The translations under genes were made by a program, and so were the position numbers. 7,501 nt of DNA, taken from the NCBI GenBank assembly GCA_028288945.1, contig JAQGHH010000064.1, forward strand, positions 1-7,501. Reading direction: 5' to 3'. Below the pieces are notes generated by a model, which was not told the DNA's origin, made no database searches, and was given only the letters and a program-made list of their open reading frames with translations. How positions within the stretch are numbered: position 1 is the first letter of the stretch; every line of letters starts with the position of its first letter. Source of the stretch: Phycisphaerales bacterium. GTDB lineage: Bacteria > Planctomycetota > Phycisphaerae > Tepidisphaerales > Tepidisphaeraceae. Positions 1 through 5,610 of this stretch are shown piece after piece.

Positions 1-585
1 TTGGCGGGCGTGATTCTGGCCCATCACGCCGACGACCAGGCGGAGACGGTGCTTCACCGATTACTCCGGGCTTCGGGGCCGATGGGGCTGGCGGGGATGG
101 AACCTCAAATCGACCTTGGCGGATTGCTCGTTCTACGGCCATTGCTTGAACTTCCTCGGGAGATAGTGCGCGGATATCTTGCAGAAATCGGCCAGGATTG
201 GCGCGAGGACGCGAGCAACGCCGGGAACAAGTATCTCCGCAACCGGCTCCGCCGTTTGCTGGCGGGCGAGCCGGATTTAACGGCGCGTGTGATGAAGCTG
301 GGCGACGCCTGCCGGGACCTGCGCGATTGGGCGAGGTCGGCCGCACCGCAGCTCGCGGAAACATTCCCTGCGGCGACTCTCGCGTCCCTTCCGCCGACGT
401 TAGCCGCGGAGACAGCACGGCGCTGGCTGGCCGCCCGCGGCGTTCCGCCCGGCGAGATCACGCCCGAAGTGACCGACCGTCTGGTGACCATGTGCGCCGA
501 TGCCGCAAGCCCGGTCCGCGTCCATTTCCCCGGCAAGCTTCTCGTCGGCAGGCGGCGCGGCGCAATCAGCGTCGTGTCGGCGTGA
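1..585 (+). CDS. tilS: tRNA(Ile)-lysidine synthase TilS, 5'-truncated by window edge
   Basis: TilS is a cytoplasmic ATP-dependent enzyme that attaches lysine to C34 of the CAU-anticodon isoleucine tRNA, so that it reads AUA instead of AUG. The visible 194 residues contain the family motif AHHADDQAET (residues 7-16 of the visible part), then GLAGM, RPLLELPREIV, EDASN (69-73) and RNRLRRLL (80-87), in the usual TilS order. The N-terminal ATP-binding SGGxDS loop is absent because it lies upstream of the window. The TTG at base 1 is therefore an internal codon, not the start. After the RNR motif only about 110 residues follow, which suggests a short-type TilS without the full extra C-terminal domain of the E. 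coli enzyme. The gene ends in TGA ten bases before an inverted repeat. The family call is secure; the domain-length remark is inference. Confidence 0.93.
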   Translation: MAGVILAHHADDQAETVLHRLLRASGPMGLAGMEPQIDLGGLLVLRPLLELPREIVRGYLAEIGQDWREDASNAGNKYLRNRLRRLLAGEPDLTARVMKLGDACRDLRDWARSAAPQLAETFPAATLASLPPTLAAETARRWLAARGVPPGEITPEVTDRLVTMCADAASPVRVHFPGKLLVGRRRGAISVVSA

Positions 586-594
586 GCTTTGTCT

Positions 595-708
595 TCTTCG
601 CGTCTGTCTTCGTGCCTTCGTGCCTTCGCGATTTTATGAAACGTGTTAGGCTGAGTGCACATGGCATAGAACCGCGAAGGCACGAAGGCGCGAAGACAGA
701 CACGAAGG
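595..708. repeat. Long inverted repeat of the GAAGGCACGAAGG type
   Basis: Left arm 595-632 and right arm 671-708 are reverse complements at 34 of 38 positions, separated by a 38-base spacer (633-670). The arms consist of short degenerate units (CGAAGGCACGAAGG and variants), so each arm is also internally repetitive. It starts ten bases after the tilS stop. It has no credible coding capacity and no T-run typical of an intrinsic terminator, although a transcript through it could fold into a very strong stem. I infer a dispersed intergenic palindromic element of a kind often seen in planctomycete genomes; copy number cannot be judged here. Confidence 0.8.
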
Positions 709-731
709 GAAGGTTTGCGGGGGTGACCAGC

Positions 732-803
732 CGGATGCCACCAACGCCCCGGCATCCGCGTACTCAGTACGGGCCGTCGGCGAGTTTGGTAGAATCGCCG
801 ACG
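732..803. other. Cluster of three perfect hairpins upstream of the prepilin-like gene
   Basis: Three perfect inverted repeats follow one another almost without gaps. CGGATGCC at 732-739 pairs with 751-758 (11-base loop). CGTAC at 759-763 pairs with GTACG at 767-771 (3-base loop). CGTCGGCGA at 775-783 pairs with 795-803 (11-base loop). The third loop and arm contain TAGAAT (790-795), which resembles a sigma-70 -10 box. The left arm of the first hairpin could alternatively pair with TGGCATC at 813-819, just before the ribosome binding site (GGAG, 823-826). It may be a structured leader, an operator around a promoter, or a decayed repeat; the sequence does not decide between these. Confidence 0.5.
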
Positions 804-832
804 CATCGTTCGTGGCATCGACGGAGTGAGGC

Positions 833-1507
833 ATGACACCTCCAATTCGCGCACCACGTCTCCGCGGCAGGGCGTTTTCGCTCGTAGAGCTGTTGGTGGT
901 AATCGGCATCATCGCAGTATTGCTCGGGTTGCTGATGCCCGCCCTTAGCCGGGCGCAGCAGCAGGCGCAGCAGGCGGCGTGCGCTTCCAATCTTCGGCAG
1001 GTCGGGCTGCACCTGATGATGTACGCCAACCAGTCGCGCGGATGGCTGTTCCCGGTGGGACCGTGGAACCCGGTCACGAAGCGGTACGGGACATTGGGCT
1101 ATGACCCGATGCTGCCGCGGGAAAAGCGGTGGCCGGTGTACGTGTTTAGCCCGGCGGTGTGGAATCCGCCGATCATGATCTGCCCTTCGGATTTTGAGCC
1201 CCGGGAGGAGCATTCGTACGTGCTCAACGAGCACCTCGCGGACAAAAATGTTAAGGCGTCTGACAGCCGGGCCGGCGAACTGACCAGCCCCGAGGTCGTG
1301 GTGATGGGGGAAAAGATCACGACGCAGCCGGACTATTACATGGAGCGCACGGAGTTCAATCGTGTGGTGGAGCCGTACCGGCACGGGGCGGCGTACGGGT
1401 CGAATTACCTTTACCTCGACATGCACGTGAGCACGACGCCGCCCGATGAGGCGAAGGCGGGGACCGACCCGTGGGACCCGCCGCTGCCCCCCGTGGAGCC
1501 GCATTGA
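833..1507 (+). CDS. Prepilin-type N-terminal cleavage/methylation domain protein (pseudopilin-like)
   Basis: This 224-residue protein has a short basic leader (residues 1-14), then AFSLVELLVVIGIIA (14-28) running into one hydrophobic helix to about residue 38. Prepilin peptidase should cut between A14 and F15, leaving the conserved Glu (E19) at position 5 of the mature protein. The segment CASNLRQVG (about 50-58), a CPSD motif near the middle and an RHGAAYGSNYLYLDMHV segment near the C-terminus match the planctomycete H-x9-DG family. Here, however, the spacing is 11 residues and DG is replaced by DM. The tail is Pro/Asp-rich (DPWDPPLPP). Such proteins are related to type II secretion and type IV pilus subunits, but their function is largely unknown. 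GGAG at 823-826 supports the ATG start. The next gene starts 14 bases after the stop, suggesting co-transcription. Confidence 0.88.
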   Translation: MTPPIRAPRLRGRAFSLVELLVVIGIIAVLLGLLMPALSRAQQQAQQAACASNLRQVGLHLMMYANQSRGWLFPVGPWNPVTKRYGTLGYDPMLPREKRWPVYVFSPAVWNPPIMICPSDFEPREEHSYVLNEHLADKNVKASDSRAGELTSPEVVVMGEKITTQPDYYMERTEFNRVVEPYRHGAAYGSNYLYLDMHVSTTPPDEAKAGTDPWDPPLPPVEPH

Positions 1508-1521
1508 ATTCGGAGCAATGA

Positions 1522-2169
1522 ATGGCCGTCATCCAGACAAGGCCCATCCGGCAGATGCCGGCGTGGCTTAGCATCGGGGTCATCGTCGCGTGCCTCACAC
1601 TCGCGGCGGGCGTGGCCTGGTGGTACTGGCACCGCGGCTGGGCCGACAACATCGTCCTGCTCGACCACAATCCCAACGACGGAGTTCACCCCGCCAAAGC
1701 CGGCAAGGACCAGTGGGACGCCAGCGCCGGCCCCGCCGGCGCGAAAATCGTCCGCGCCCGCAACGGCAATCTCGACGTCAACTTTTACTTCAACCGCATG
1801 GAGTTTCTTTCGGCGGAACAGATCAAGGCGCTGTCGGCGGTGAAGCAGATCGCCGCCGACCGGCTGGTGCAGCAGGAACTCCGCATCACGCCGGCCCAGC
1901 TTGAAGTTCTCACCGACATCCGCGCGGGCTCGAAGATCCAGTTGGACGAAGCGGAAACGCAGCGCATCCGCGAGGCGTTTCTGGTTTGGGACAGAGCGTC
2001 GGGCGCAGCGGCGAAGTCCGCCGCCGACGGCGGCATGGTCCGGACACTCGACGCGATCGCCTCGGCCCGTCTTCAGGCGACAAAGGCGTCCGCCGTGCAA
2101 CGGGCGGAGGTGGCAAGAAAGACGCTTACGGACGAGCAGTGGAAGCAGTATGACGCGATGGGGAAGTAG
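1522..2169 (+). CDS. Single-pass membrane protein with LTxxQ-like motifs, function unknown
   Basis: This 215-residue protein has a short N-terminal tail with two Arg residues, one transmembrane helix at about residues 15-36, and then a soluble, helix-rich, probably periplasmic domain. Three segments resemble the LTxxQ motif of Spy/CpxP-like periplasmic proteins: LSAEQ (96-100), ITPAQ (122-126) and LTDEQ (202-206). They are spread along an Ala/Lys/Glu/Gln-rich region likely to be helical. I do not recognise a specific orthologue; similarity to Spy/CpxP folds is inference from these motifs only. GGAG at 1512-1515 fits the ATG at 1522 better than the out-of-frame ATG at 1518. The gene lies 14 bases after the prepilin-like gene and shares with that protein's tail the short segment AKAGxDxWD (residues 58-66 here). 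No enzyme motif is visible. Confidence 0.75.
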   Translation: MAVIQTRPIRQMPAWLSIGVIVACLTLAAGVAWWYWHRGWADNIVLLDHNPNDGVHPAKAGKDQWDASAGPAGAKIVRARNGNLDVNFYFNRMEFLSAEQIKALSAVKQIAADRLVQQELRITPAQLEVLTDIRAGSKIQLDEAETQRIREAFLVWDRASGAAAKSAADGGMVRTLDAIASARLQATKASAVQRAEVARKTLTDEQWKQYDAMGK

Positions 2170-2247
2170 CTGAGGCTTTTTCTTCGAAGATACACCGATC
2201 CCGTTTTCACGACGAGAAAAGCGCCGACGGATTAAGCCCGCTTCGGT

Positions 2248-2253
2248 TAGAAT
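2248..2253 (+). promoter_or_regulatory. Possible -10 box upstream of aat
   Basis: TAGAAT in the context GGTTAGAATC matches the sigma-70 -10 consensus at five of six positions and lies in the gap before aat. No good -35 box is visible; CCGACG at 2224-2229 is the nearest weak candidate. A very similar TAGAATC occurs at 790-796 before the prepilin-like gene. The call rests on the hexamer and its position alone. Confidence 0.3.
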
Positions 2254-2269
2254 CACTTCGCGCACCGTT

Positions 2270-2332
2270 ATGGCACGGGTGGCCCGCCCATGAATCCGCT
2301 GCTCAAGTGGATTCCACGGGCGCGTTGCCCGT
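2270..2332. repeat. Pair of REP-like ACGGGC hairpins
   Basis: The first hairpin (2270-2291) has the core CGGG-TGG-CCCG with ATGG/CCAT outer pairs. The second (2316-2332) is a perfect stem ACGGGC-GCGTT-GCCCGT. The two units are in opposite orientation and are separated by about 24 bases. The same design, with the same TGG loop and a longer stem, occurs at 5669-5689. This argues that 2270-2332 is a mobile-type intergenic repeat and not coding sequence, although it lies inside the longest open frame of aat. Origin and mobility are inference. Confidence 0.6.
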
Positions 2333-2355
2333 ACCACGAAAATCGGCAACCGCTC

Positions 2356-2943
2356 ATGAAGCTCGACCCCGAAACCCTTCTCTCGGCCTACGCCCAAGGC
2401 GTGTTTCCGATGGCGGGGCGCGACGGGGTGATCCGGTTCTACACGGCCGAGCCGCGGGGGATCATTCCACTCGACGAGCGGTTTCATGTCCCGCAGACGC
2501 TCCGCCAGCTCATGCGCAAAGACCCGCCGGTGTTTGACGTGCGCGTCAATCACCAGTTCGAGGCGACCATGCGTGGCTGCATGGAAAGCCGGGAGGATGG
2601 GACGTGGATCAGCGACGAGCTGATCGCCGCGTACCTGCGGCTACACGCGATGGGGTTCGCCCACAGCGTCGAGGCGTGGCAGGGGGGCGAACTGGTGGGC
2701 GGGTTGTACGGCGTAAGCCTCGGGTCGGCGTTTTTCGGCGAGAGCATGTTCCATCGCCGGACCGATGCCAGCAAAGTCGCGCTCGTGCATCTGGTCAACC
2801 GCCTGCGCGAGCGCAAGTTTGAGCTGCTCGACAGTCAGGCGACCACGCCGCACTTACGCAAATTCGGCGCGATCGACATCCCCGCGGGTAAATATTTGGG
2901 CCTGCTGGAAAAGGCGCTGAATCGGCAGTGCGATTTCGCTTAA
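2356..2943 (+). CDS. aat: Leucyl/phenylalanyl-tRNA--protein transferase
   Basis: Aat transfers Leu or Phe from aminoacyl-tRNA to the N-terminal Lys or Arg of proteins in the cytoplasm, creating primary N-degrons for ClpS-dependent proteolysis. The whole domain is present: LLSAYAQGVFPMA (8-20), EPRGIIPLD (32-40), DGTWIS (81-86), AHSVEAW (102-108), LVGGLYGVSLG (113-123), FFGESMF (126-132), DASKVAL (137-143) and LLDSQ (157-161). The Glu of GESMF and the Asp and Gln of DSQ, which match residues important in E. coli Aat, are all kept. An in-frame ATG at 2290 would add 22 residues, but these are encoded by a REP-like repeat and match nothing in the family, so I chose the ATG at 2356 (195 residues). 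No clear ribosome binding site precedes either start. The convergent neighbour clpS acts in the next step of the same pathway. Confidence 0.93.
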   Translation: MKLDPETLLSAYAQGVFPMAGRDGVIRFYTAEPRGIIPLDERFHVPQTLRQLMRKDPPVFDVRVNHQFEATMRGCMESREDGTWISDELIAAYLRLHAMGFAHSVEAWQGGELVGGLYGVSLGSAFFGESMFHRRTDASKVALVHLVNRLRERKFELLDSQATTPHLRKFGAIDIPAGKYLGLLEKALNRQCDFA

Positions 2944-2955
2944 GGATTAGCGTTC

Positions 2956-2995
2956 AATTCGCCTTCCGACAATGCTGAGTCGCAAGGCGCGAATT
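2956..2995. terminator. Hairpin between convergent aat and clpS, possible bidirectional terminator
   Basis: The arm starting AATTCGCCTT (2956-2970) pairs with 2979-2995 around an 8-base loop, with one mismatch and a 2-base bulge. It lies in the 53-base gap between two gene ends, where a shared terminator would be expected. There is no clear T-run on either strand, so it is not a classic intrinsic terminator. Confidence 0.4.
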
Positions 2996-2996
2996 C

Positions 2997-3356
2997 CTAT
3001 TTCTCGTCCGGCTCGATCGTGACGATCAGGCCCTTGGACGTGAATTGCTCCTGGTACAGCTCGGCGCGTTCCTTGTGGGTGACGAGCAGGAGGGCGAGAC
3101 CGGTCTTGTGCGCCTCGACGGTGCGCTGGACGGCCTCCTGTTCCTTCAGGGGGGTGAGTTCGATGATGGTGGTGACGACGAATTCCACCACGTTCTTGTC
3201 ATCGTTGTGCAGCAAGACTTTCCAGGGCGGCAGCGGCTGCGGGGGCTTTTTGGAGGGAGACTTTTTGGGGGCGCGCTTGGGCTTGGCCGTGGCGGTGCCG
3301 CCATCGGATTGCTTTTCGCCGGACCCATTCCCCTGTTGTTTTTCTTTCTCTGCCAT
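2997..3356 (-). CDS. clpS: ATP-dependent Clp protease adaptor ClpS
   Basis: ClpS binds proteins with bulky hydrophobic N-terminal residues and delivers them to a ClpA/ClpC-type unfoldase with ClpP. The 119-residue protein has a Lys/Pro/Ser-rich, probably disordered N-terminal tail (1-44) and then the ClpS core. WKVLLHNDD (45-53) holds the Asn and Asp (N51, D52) that bind the substrate alpha-amino group. EAHKTG (81-86) holds the pocket His (H83). The end TIEPDEK fits the family's C-terminus. The residue matching the E. coli gate Met40 is Val57. I chose the ATG at 3356, preceded by GGAGGT on the minus strand with a short spacer of 3-4 bases. A TTG at 3374 would add six residues and would place the ribosome binding site inside the gene. 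It is divergent from anmK and convergent with aat. Confidence 0.9.
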   Translation of the reverse strand: MAEKEKQQGNGSGEKQSDGGTATAKPKRAPKKSPSKKPPQPLPPWKVLLHNDDKNVVEFVVTTIIELTPLKEQEAVQRTVEAHKTGLALLLVTHKERAELYQEQFTSKGLIVTIEPDEK

Positions 3357-3389
3357 ACGACCTCCGAAGGACAACTGCTACGGCCGGTG

Positions 3390-3419
3390 ATTATAGCCTG
3401 CCGCAGGGCATGCGCTCAA
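3390..3419 (-). promoter_or_regulatory. Sigma-70-like promoter for clpS
   Basis: On the minus strand, TTGAGC (3419-3414) and a perfect TATAAT (3395-3390) are separated by 18 bases. Transcription would start near 3383, giving a leader of about 27 bases that includes the GGAGG before the clpS ATG at 3356. This is the best promoter match in the window. Confidence 0.65.
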
Positions 3420-3429
3420 CTGCGGAACA

Positions 3430-3458
3430 TTGTGACGCTTCCGCCACCCCTGTATCCT
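3430..3458 (+). promoter_or_regulatory. Possible promoter for anmK, implying a leaderless transcript
   Basis: TTGTGA (3430-3435) and TATCCT (3453-3458) are separated by exactly 17 bases, each matching its consensus at four of six positions. Initiation about 7 bases downstream would fall at 3465-3466, on the anmK start codon itself. No Shine-Dalgarno sequence precedes that ATG, which fits a leaderless message. Both points are inference from spacing. Confidence 0.4.
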
Positions 3459-3465
3459 CATCGGC

Positions 3466-4596
3466 ATGCGGGTACGTCATATTGTGGGGGCGATGAGCGG
3501 AACGAGCGGCGATGGGGTAGACGTCGCGCTCGTGCGGATCGACGGCCACGGCCTGGAAATGGCCGCCACGCTCGTACGCCACGTCCACCGGCCCTATAAC
3601 GACGCCCTCCGTCGGGCCATTTTCGAGATCCGCGGAGACGGGCGGGCCGAGCTCCGCGCGTTGGCGGATTTGGGCCGCGAAATCACGCTGTCGTATGCCC
3701 GCGCGGTGAACGATTTGCTCACGGCAGCGCAGTTCGCAGTATCGGACGTTGCGGCCATCGCCGCCCACGGCCAGACGCTTTTCCACGACCCGCCGAATAC
3801 GATCCAATGGTTCGATCCGTCGCTGCTTGCGTACGAGACTGGGTGCGTCGTCGTTAGCGATTTCCGCCGGGCCGATTGTGCGGCGGGCGGGCAAGGCGCG
3901 CCGCTCGTGCCGTTTGCAGACTACCTGCTGTTCCGCCACGCCACGAAGAGCCGCGTGCTCCTGAACATTGGCGGGATCGCCAACCTCACCTTCGTCCCCG
4001 CCGGCGCGTCGATCGATCAACTGATCGCCTTCGACACGGGGCCGGGGAATTGCATTAGTGATTGGATCTGCCGGCACTACGGACCGTTCGGAATGAGCTG
4101 GGACGTGGACGGTGCAGGAGCTTCGCGCGGCCGGGTGATCGAGGACGCAGTTAAGCGATTCCTGTCGCATCCCTACTTTGCTGGATCGCCCCCCAAATCG
4201 ACTGACGGCCCCACTATGATCAACGCCTTCCTGGAGTCGACCGGCCCAACGCAAGCAGAGATGAACGATCTGCTGGCGACGGCGGCGTACATGACCGCCG
4301 CGACCATCGCCGAAGCGGTTTCGAAGTTTATTGGGAACTCCGCGCCCGCGCTCGAATGGCTCGTCAGCGGCGGAGGCATTCACAACAAGGCGATCATGGG
4401 ATGGCTCCGCTCGATGCTCGGCGGCGGGGCTTCGATGCGGCCGACCAATGAACTGGAAATTCCGACGGAAGCGAAGGAGGCGATCGCCTTTGCGCTTTTA
4501 GGAGCGGCAACGCTGGACGGCTTCCCCTCGAACGTGCCCAATGTCACCGGTGCGAAACGACCCGCCGTTTTAGGATCGATAACGCCTCGGACCTAA
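3466..4596 (+). CDS. anmK: Anhydro-N-acetylmuramic acid kinase
   Basis: AnmK hydrolyses the 1,6-anhydro bond of anhydro-MurNAc and phosphorylates the product to MurNAc-6-phosphate, using ATP, in cytoplasmic cell-wall recycling. The 376 residues match the family's usual length. Motifs appear in order: GAMSGTSGDGVD (8-19, ATP phosphate loop), AAHGQTLFH (99-107), DFRRADCAAGGQGAPLVP (132-149), NIGGIAN (167-173), AFDTGPGN (188-195) with D190 as the probable catalytic base, PPKST (242-246), SGGGIHN (301-307) and TGAKRPAVLGSITP (361-374). No key residue is missing. The ATG at 3466 puts the MSGTS motif at residue 10, as usual. murQ follows after 79 bases and uses the product, so the two are probably co-transcribed. 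clpS is divergent from it with no evident functional link. Confidence 0.95.
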   Translation: MRVRHIVGAMSGTSGDGVDVALVRIDGHGLEMAATLVRHVHRPYNDALRRAIFEIRGDGRAELRALADLGREITLSYARAVNDLLTAAQFAVSDVAAIAAHGQTLFHDPPNTIQWFDPSLLAYETGCVVVSDFRRADCAAGGQGAPLVPFADYLLFRHATKSRVLLNIGGIANLTFVPAGASIDQLIAFDTGPGNCISDWICRHYGPFGMSWDVDGAGASRGRVIEDAVKRFLSHPYFAGSPPKSTDGPTMINAFLESTGPTQAEMNDLLATAAYMTAATIAEAVSKFIGNSAPALEWLVSGGGIHNKAIMGWLRSMLGGGASMRPTNELEIPTEAKEAIAFALLGAATLDGFPSNVPNVTGAKRPAVLGSITPRT

Positions 4597-4651
4597 GTTG
4601 CTGTAGTGGTGAGACGGACGTCCCTGCACAGCCGACCTTCCATTCCCGAGC

Positions 4652-4673
4652 CGCAAATCTAAGATCGCAAATC
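4652..4673. repeat. Short direct repeat CGCAAATC in the anmK-murQ gap
   Basis: CGCAAATC occurs at 4652-4659 and again at 4666-4673, separated by TAAGAT, ending two bases before the murQ start. The AT-rich patch stands out from its GC-rich surroundings. There is no Shine-Dalgarno sequence for murQ here. It could be a binding site, a weak -10 region (TAAGAT, 4660-4665) or a remnant of a longer repeat. Confidence 0.35.
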
Positions 4674-4675
4674 CA

Positions 4676-5587
4676 ATGGACCGTTCCCATCTCCTCACCG
4701 AGCAGCGTCTTCCCGAGTCGATGAACCTCGACGCGATGAGCATTACGGACGGCGTCGCGTTGATGAACGCGCAGGATGCCGTTGCCGTGGCGGCGGTCGC
4801 GGCGCAGCGCGAGCCGATCGCACGAACCGTCGAATTGGTGGCGGGCGCGTTGGCCGCGGGCGGCCGCCTGATTTATTTCGGCGCGGGAACCAGCGGCCGG
4901 CTGGGCGTGCTCGATGCGTCGGAATGCCCGCCGACGTTTCGCAGCGATCCTGACCTCGTTCAGGGCGTCATCGCCGGGGGCGAAGCCGCGATGTTCCGCG
5001 CTCAGGAAGGGGCCGAGGACAAGGCCGCGGATGGGTCGGCGGCGGTGGACGCAAAATCGATCGGCCCCAAGGACGTAGTGATGGGCATCGCGGCGGGGGG
5101 AACGACGCCGTTCGTTCACGGCGCGTTGCGCCGGGCGCGCGAGCGGGGGGCGAAGACTGTTTTTCTGTCCTGCGTGCAGCCGGTGCCGGACGAACCGGCG
5201 GTGGATGTCGTGATCCGACCCCTCACCGGGCCGGAGGTCATCACCGGATCGACCCGTCTCAAAGCCGGCACCGCGACGAAGCTCGTGCTGAACACGATCA
5301 GCACGCTGTCAATGGTCCGGTTGGGCAAGGTGTATCAAAACCTGATGGTGGACCTCCGCGCCACCAACTCCAAGTTACAAGACCGCGCCGTGAGGATCGT
5401 CGCGACGCTGACCGGACAGCCGCGTGAGCGGTGCGAGCAGTTGCTTGCCGACGCCGAGGGGCACGTAAAGACCGCGGTCGTCATGCATGCCCGCGGCGTC
5501 AACGCGGCCGAGGCGCGGCACATCCTCTCGGCGGCGGGTGGAAAACTGCGCGATGCGATGGGAGGGCAGGGCGAGTCGGCACGTTAG
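4676..5587 (+). CDS. murQ: N-acetylmuramic acid 6-phosphate etherase
   Basis: MurQ splits the lactyl ether of MurNAc-6-phosphate to give GlcNAc-6-phosphate and D-lactate, the step after AnmK. The 303 residues form a complete SIS-fold protein. Visible are LLTEQRLPES (6-15), GGRLIYFGAGTSGRLGVLD (62-80), ASECPPTF (81-88) with E83, EGAED (111-115) with E114, EVITGSTRLKAGTATKLVLN (187-206) and GKVYQNLMVDLRATN (217-231). E83 and E114 fall at the same positions as the catalytic pair of E. coli MurQ. The usual IAASGRTPYV stretch reads IAAGGTTPFV (138-147), so a Ser and an Arg are replaced. The C-terminal helical part (about 245-295) is intact. Starting at the first ATG keeps the conserved LTE segment. 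No Shine-Dalgarno sequence is visible, and the gene probably depends on anmK transcription. Confidence 0.95.
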   Translation: MDRSHLLTEQRLPESMNLDAMSITDGVALMNAQDAVAVAAVAAQREPIARTVELVAGALAAGGRLIYFGAGTSGRLGVLDASECPPTFRSDPDLVQGVIAGGEAAMFRAQEGAEDKAADGSAAVDAKSIGPKDVVMGIAAGGTTPFVHGALRRARERGAKTVFLSCVQPVPDEPAVDVVIRPLTGPEVITGSTRLKAGTATKLVLNTISTLSMVRLGKVYQNLMVDLRATNSKLQDRAVRIVATLTGQPRERCEQLLADAEGHVKTAVVMHARGVNAAEARHILSAAGGKLRDAMGGQGESAR

Positions 5588-5610
5588 CGCGCTCCGCGAG
5601 GATCAAAGGC

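Noticed and set aside
595..708. CRISPR-like array
   Set aside because: The repeats are an inverted pair with one spacer; there are no regularly spaced direct repeats and no cas genes.
2204..2223. Possible terminator (TTTTC...GAGAAAA) after the LTxxQ gene
   Set aside because: The pairing is short, A/T-only and lacks a following T-run.
2290..2355. Upstream ATG of aat as the true start
   Set aside because: It lies in a REP-like repeat and adds residues foreign to the family; the ATG at 2356 gives a normal Aat N-terminus.
1411..2553. Minus-strand open frame of 380 codons
   Set aside because: It overlaps the end of the prepilin-like gene, the LTxxQ protein and the start of aat. Its product is Arg/His-rich with no family motif, as expected for a shadow frame in GC-rich DNA.
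3391..4383. Minus-strand open frame of 330 codons
   Set aside because: It lies opposite anmK, which has every family motif; the product is Arg-rich with no recognisable domain.
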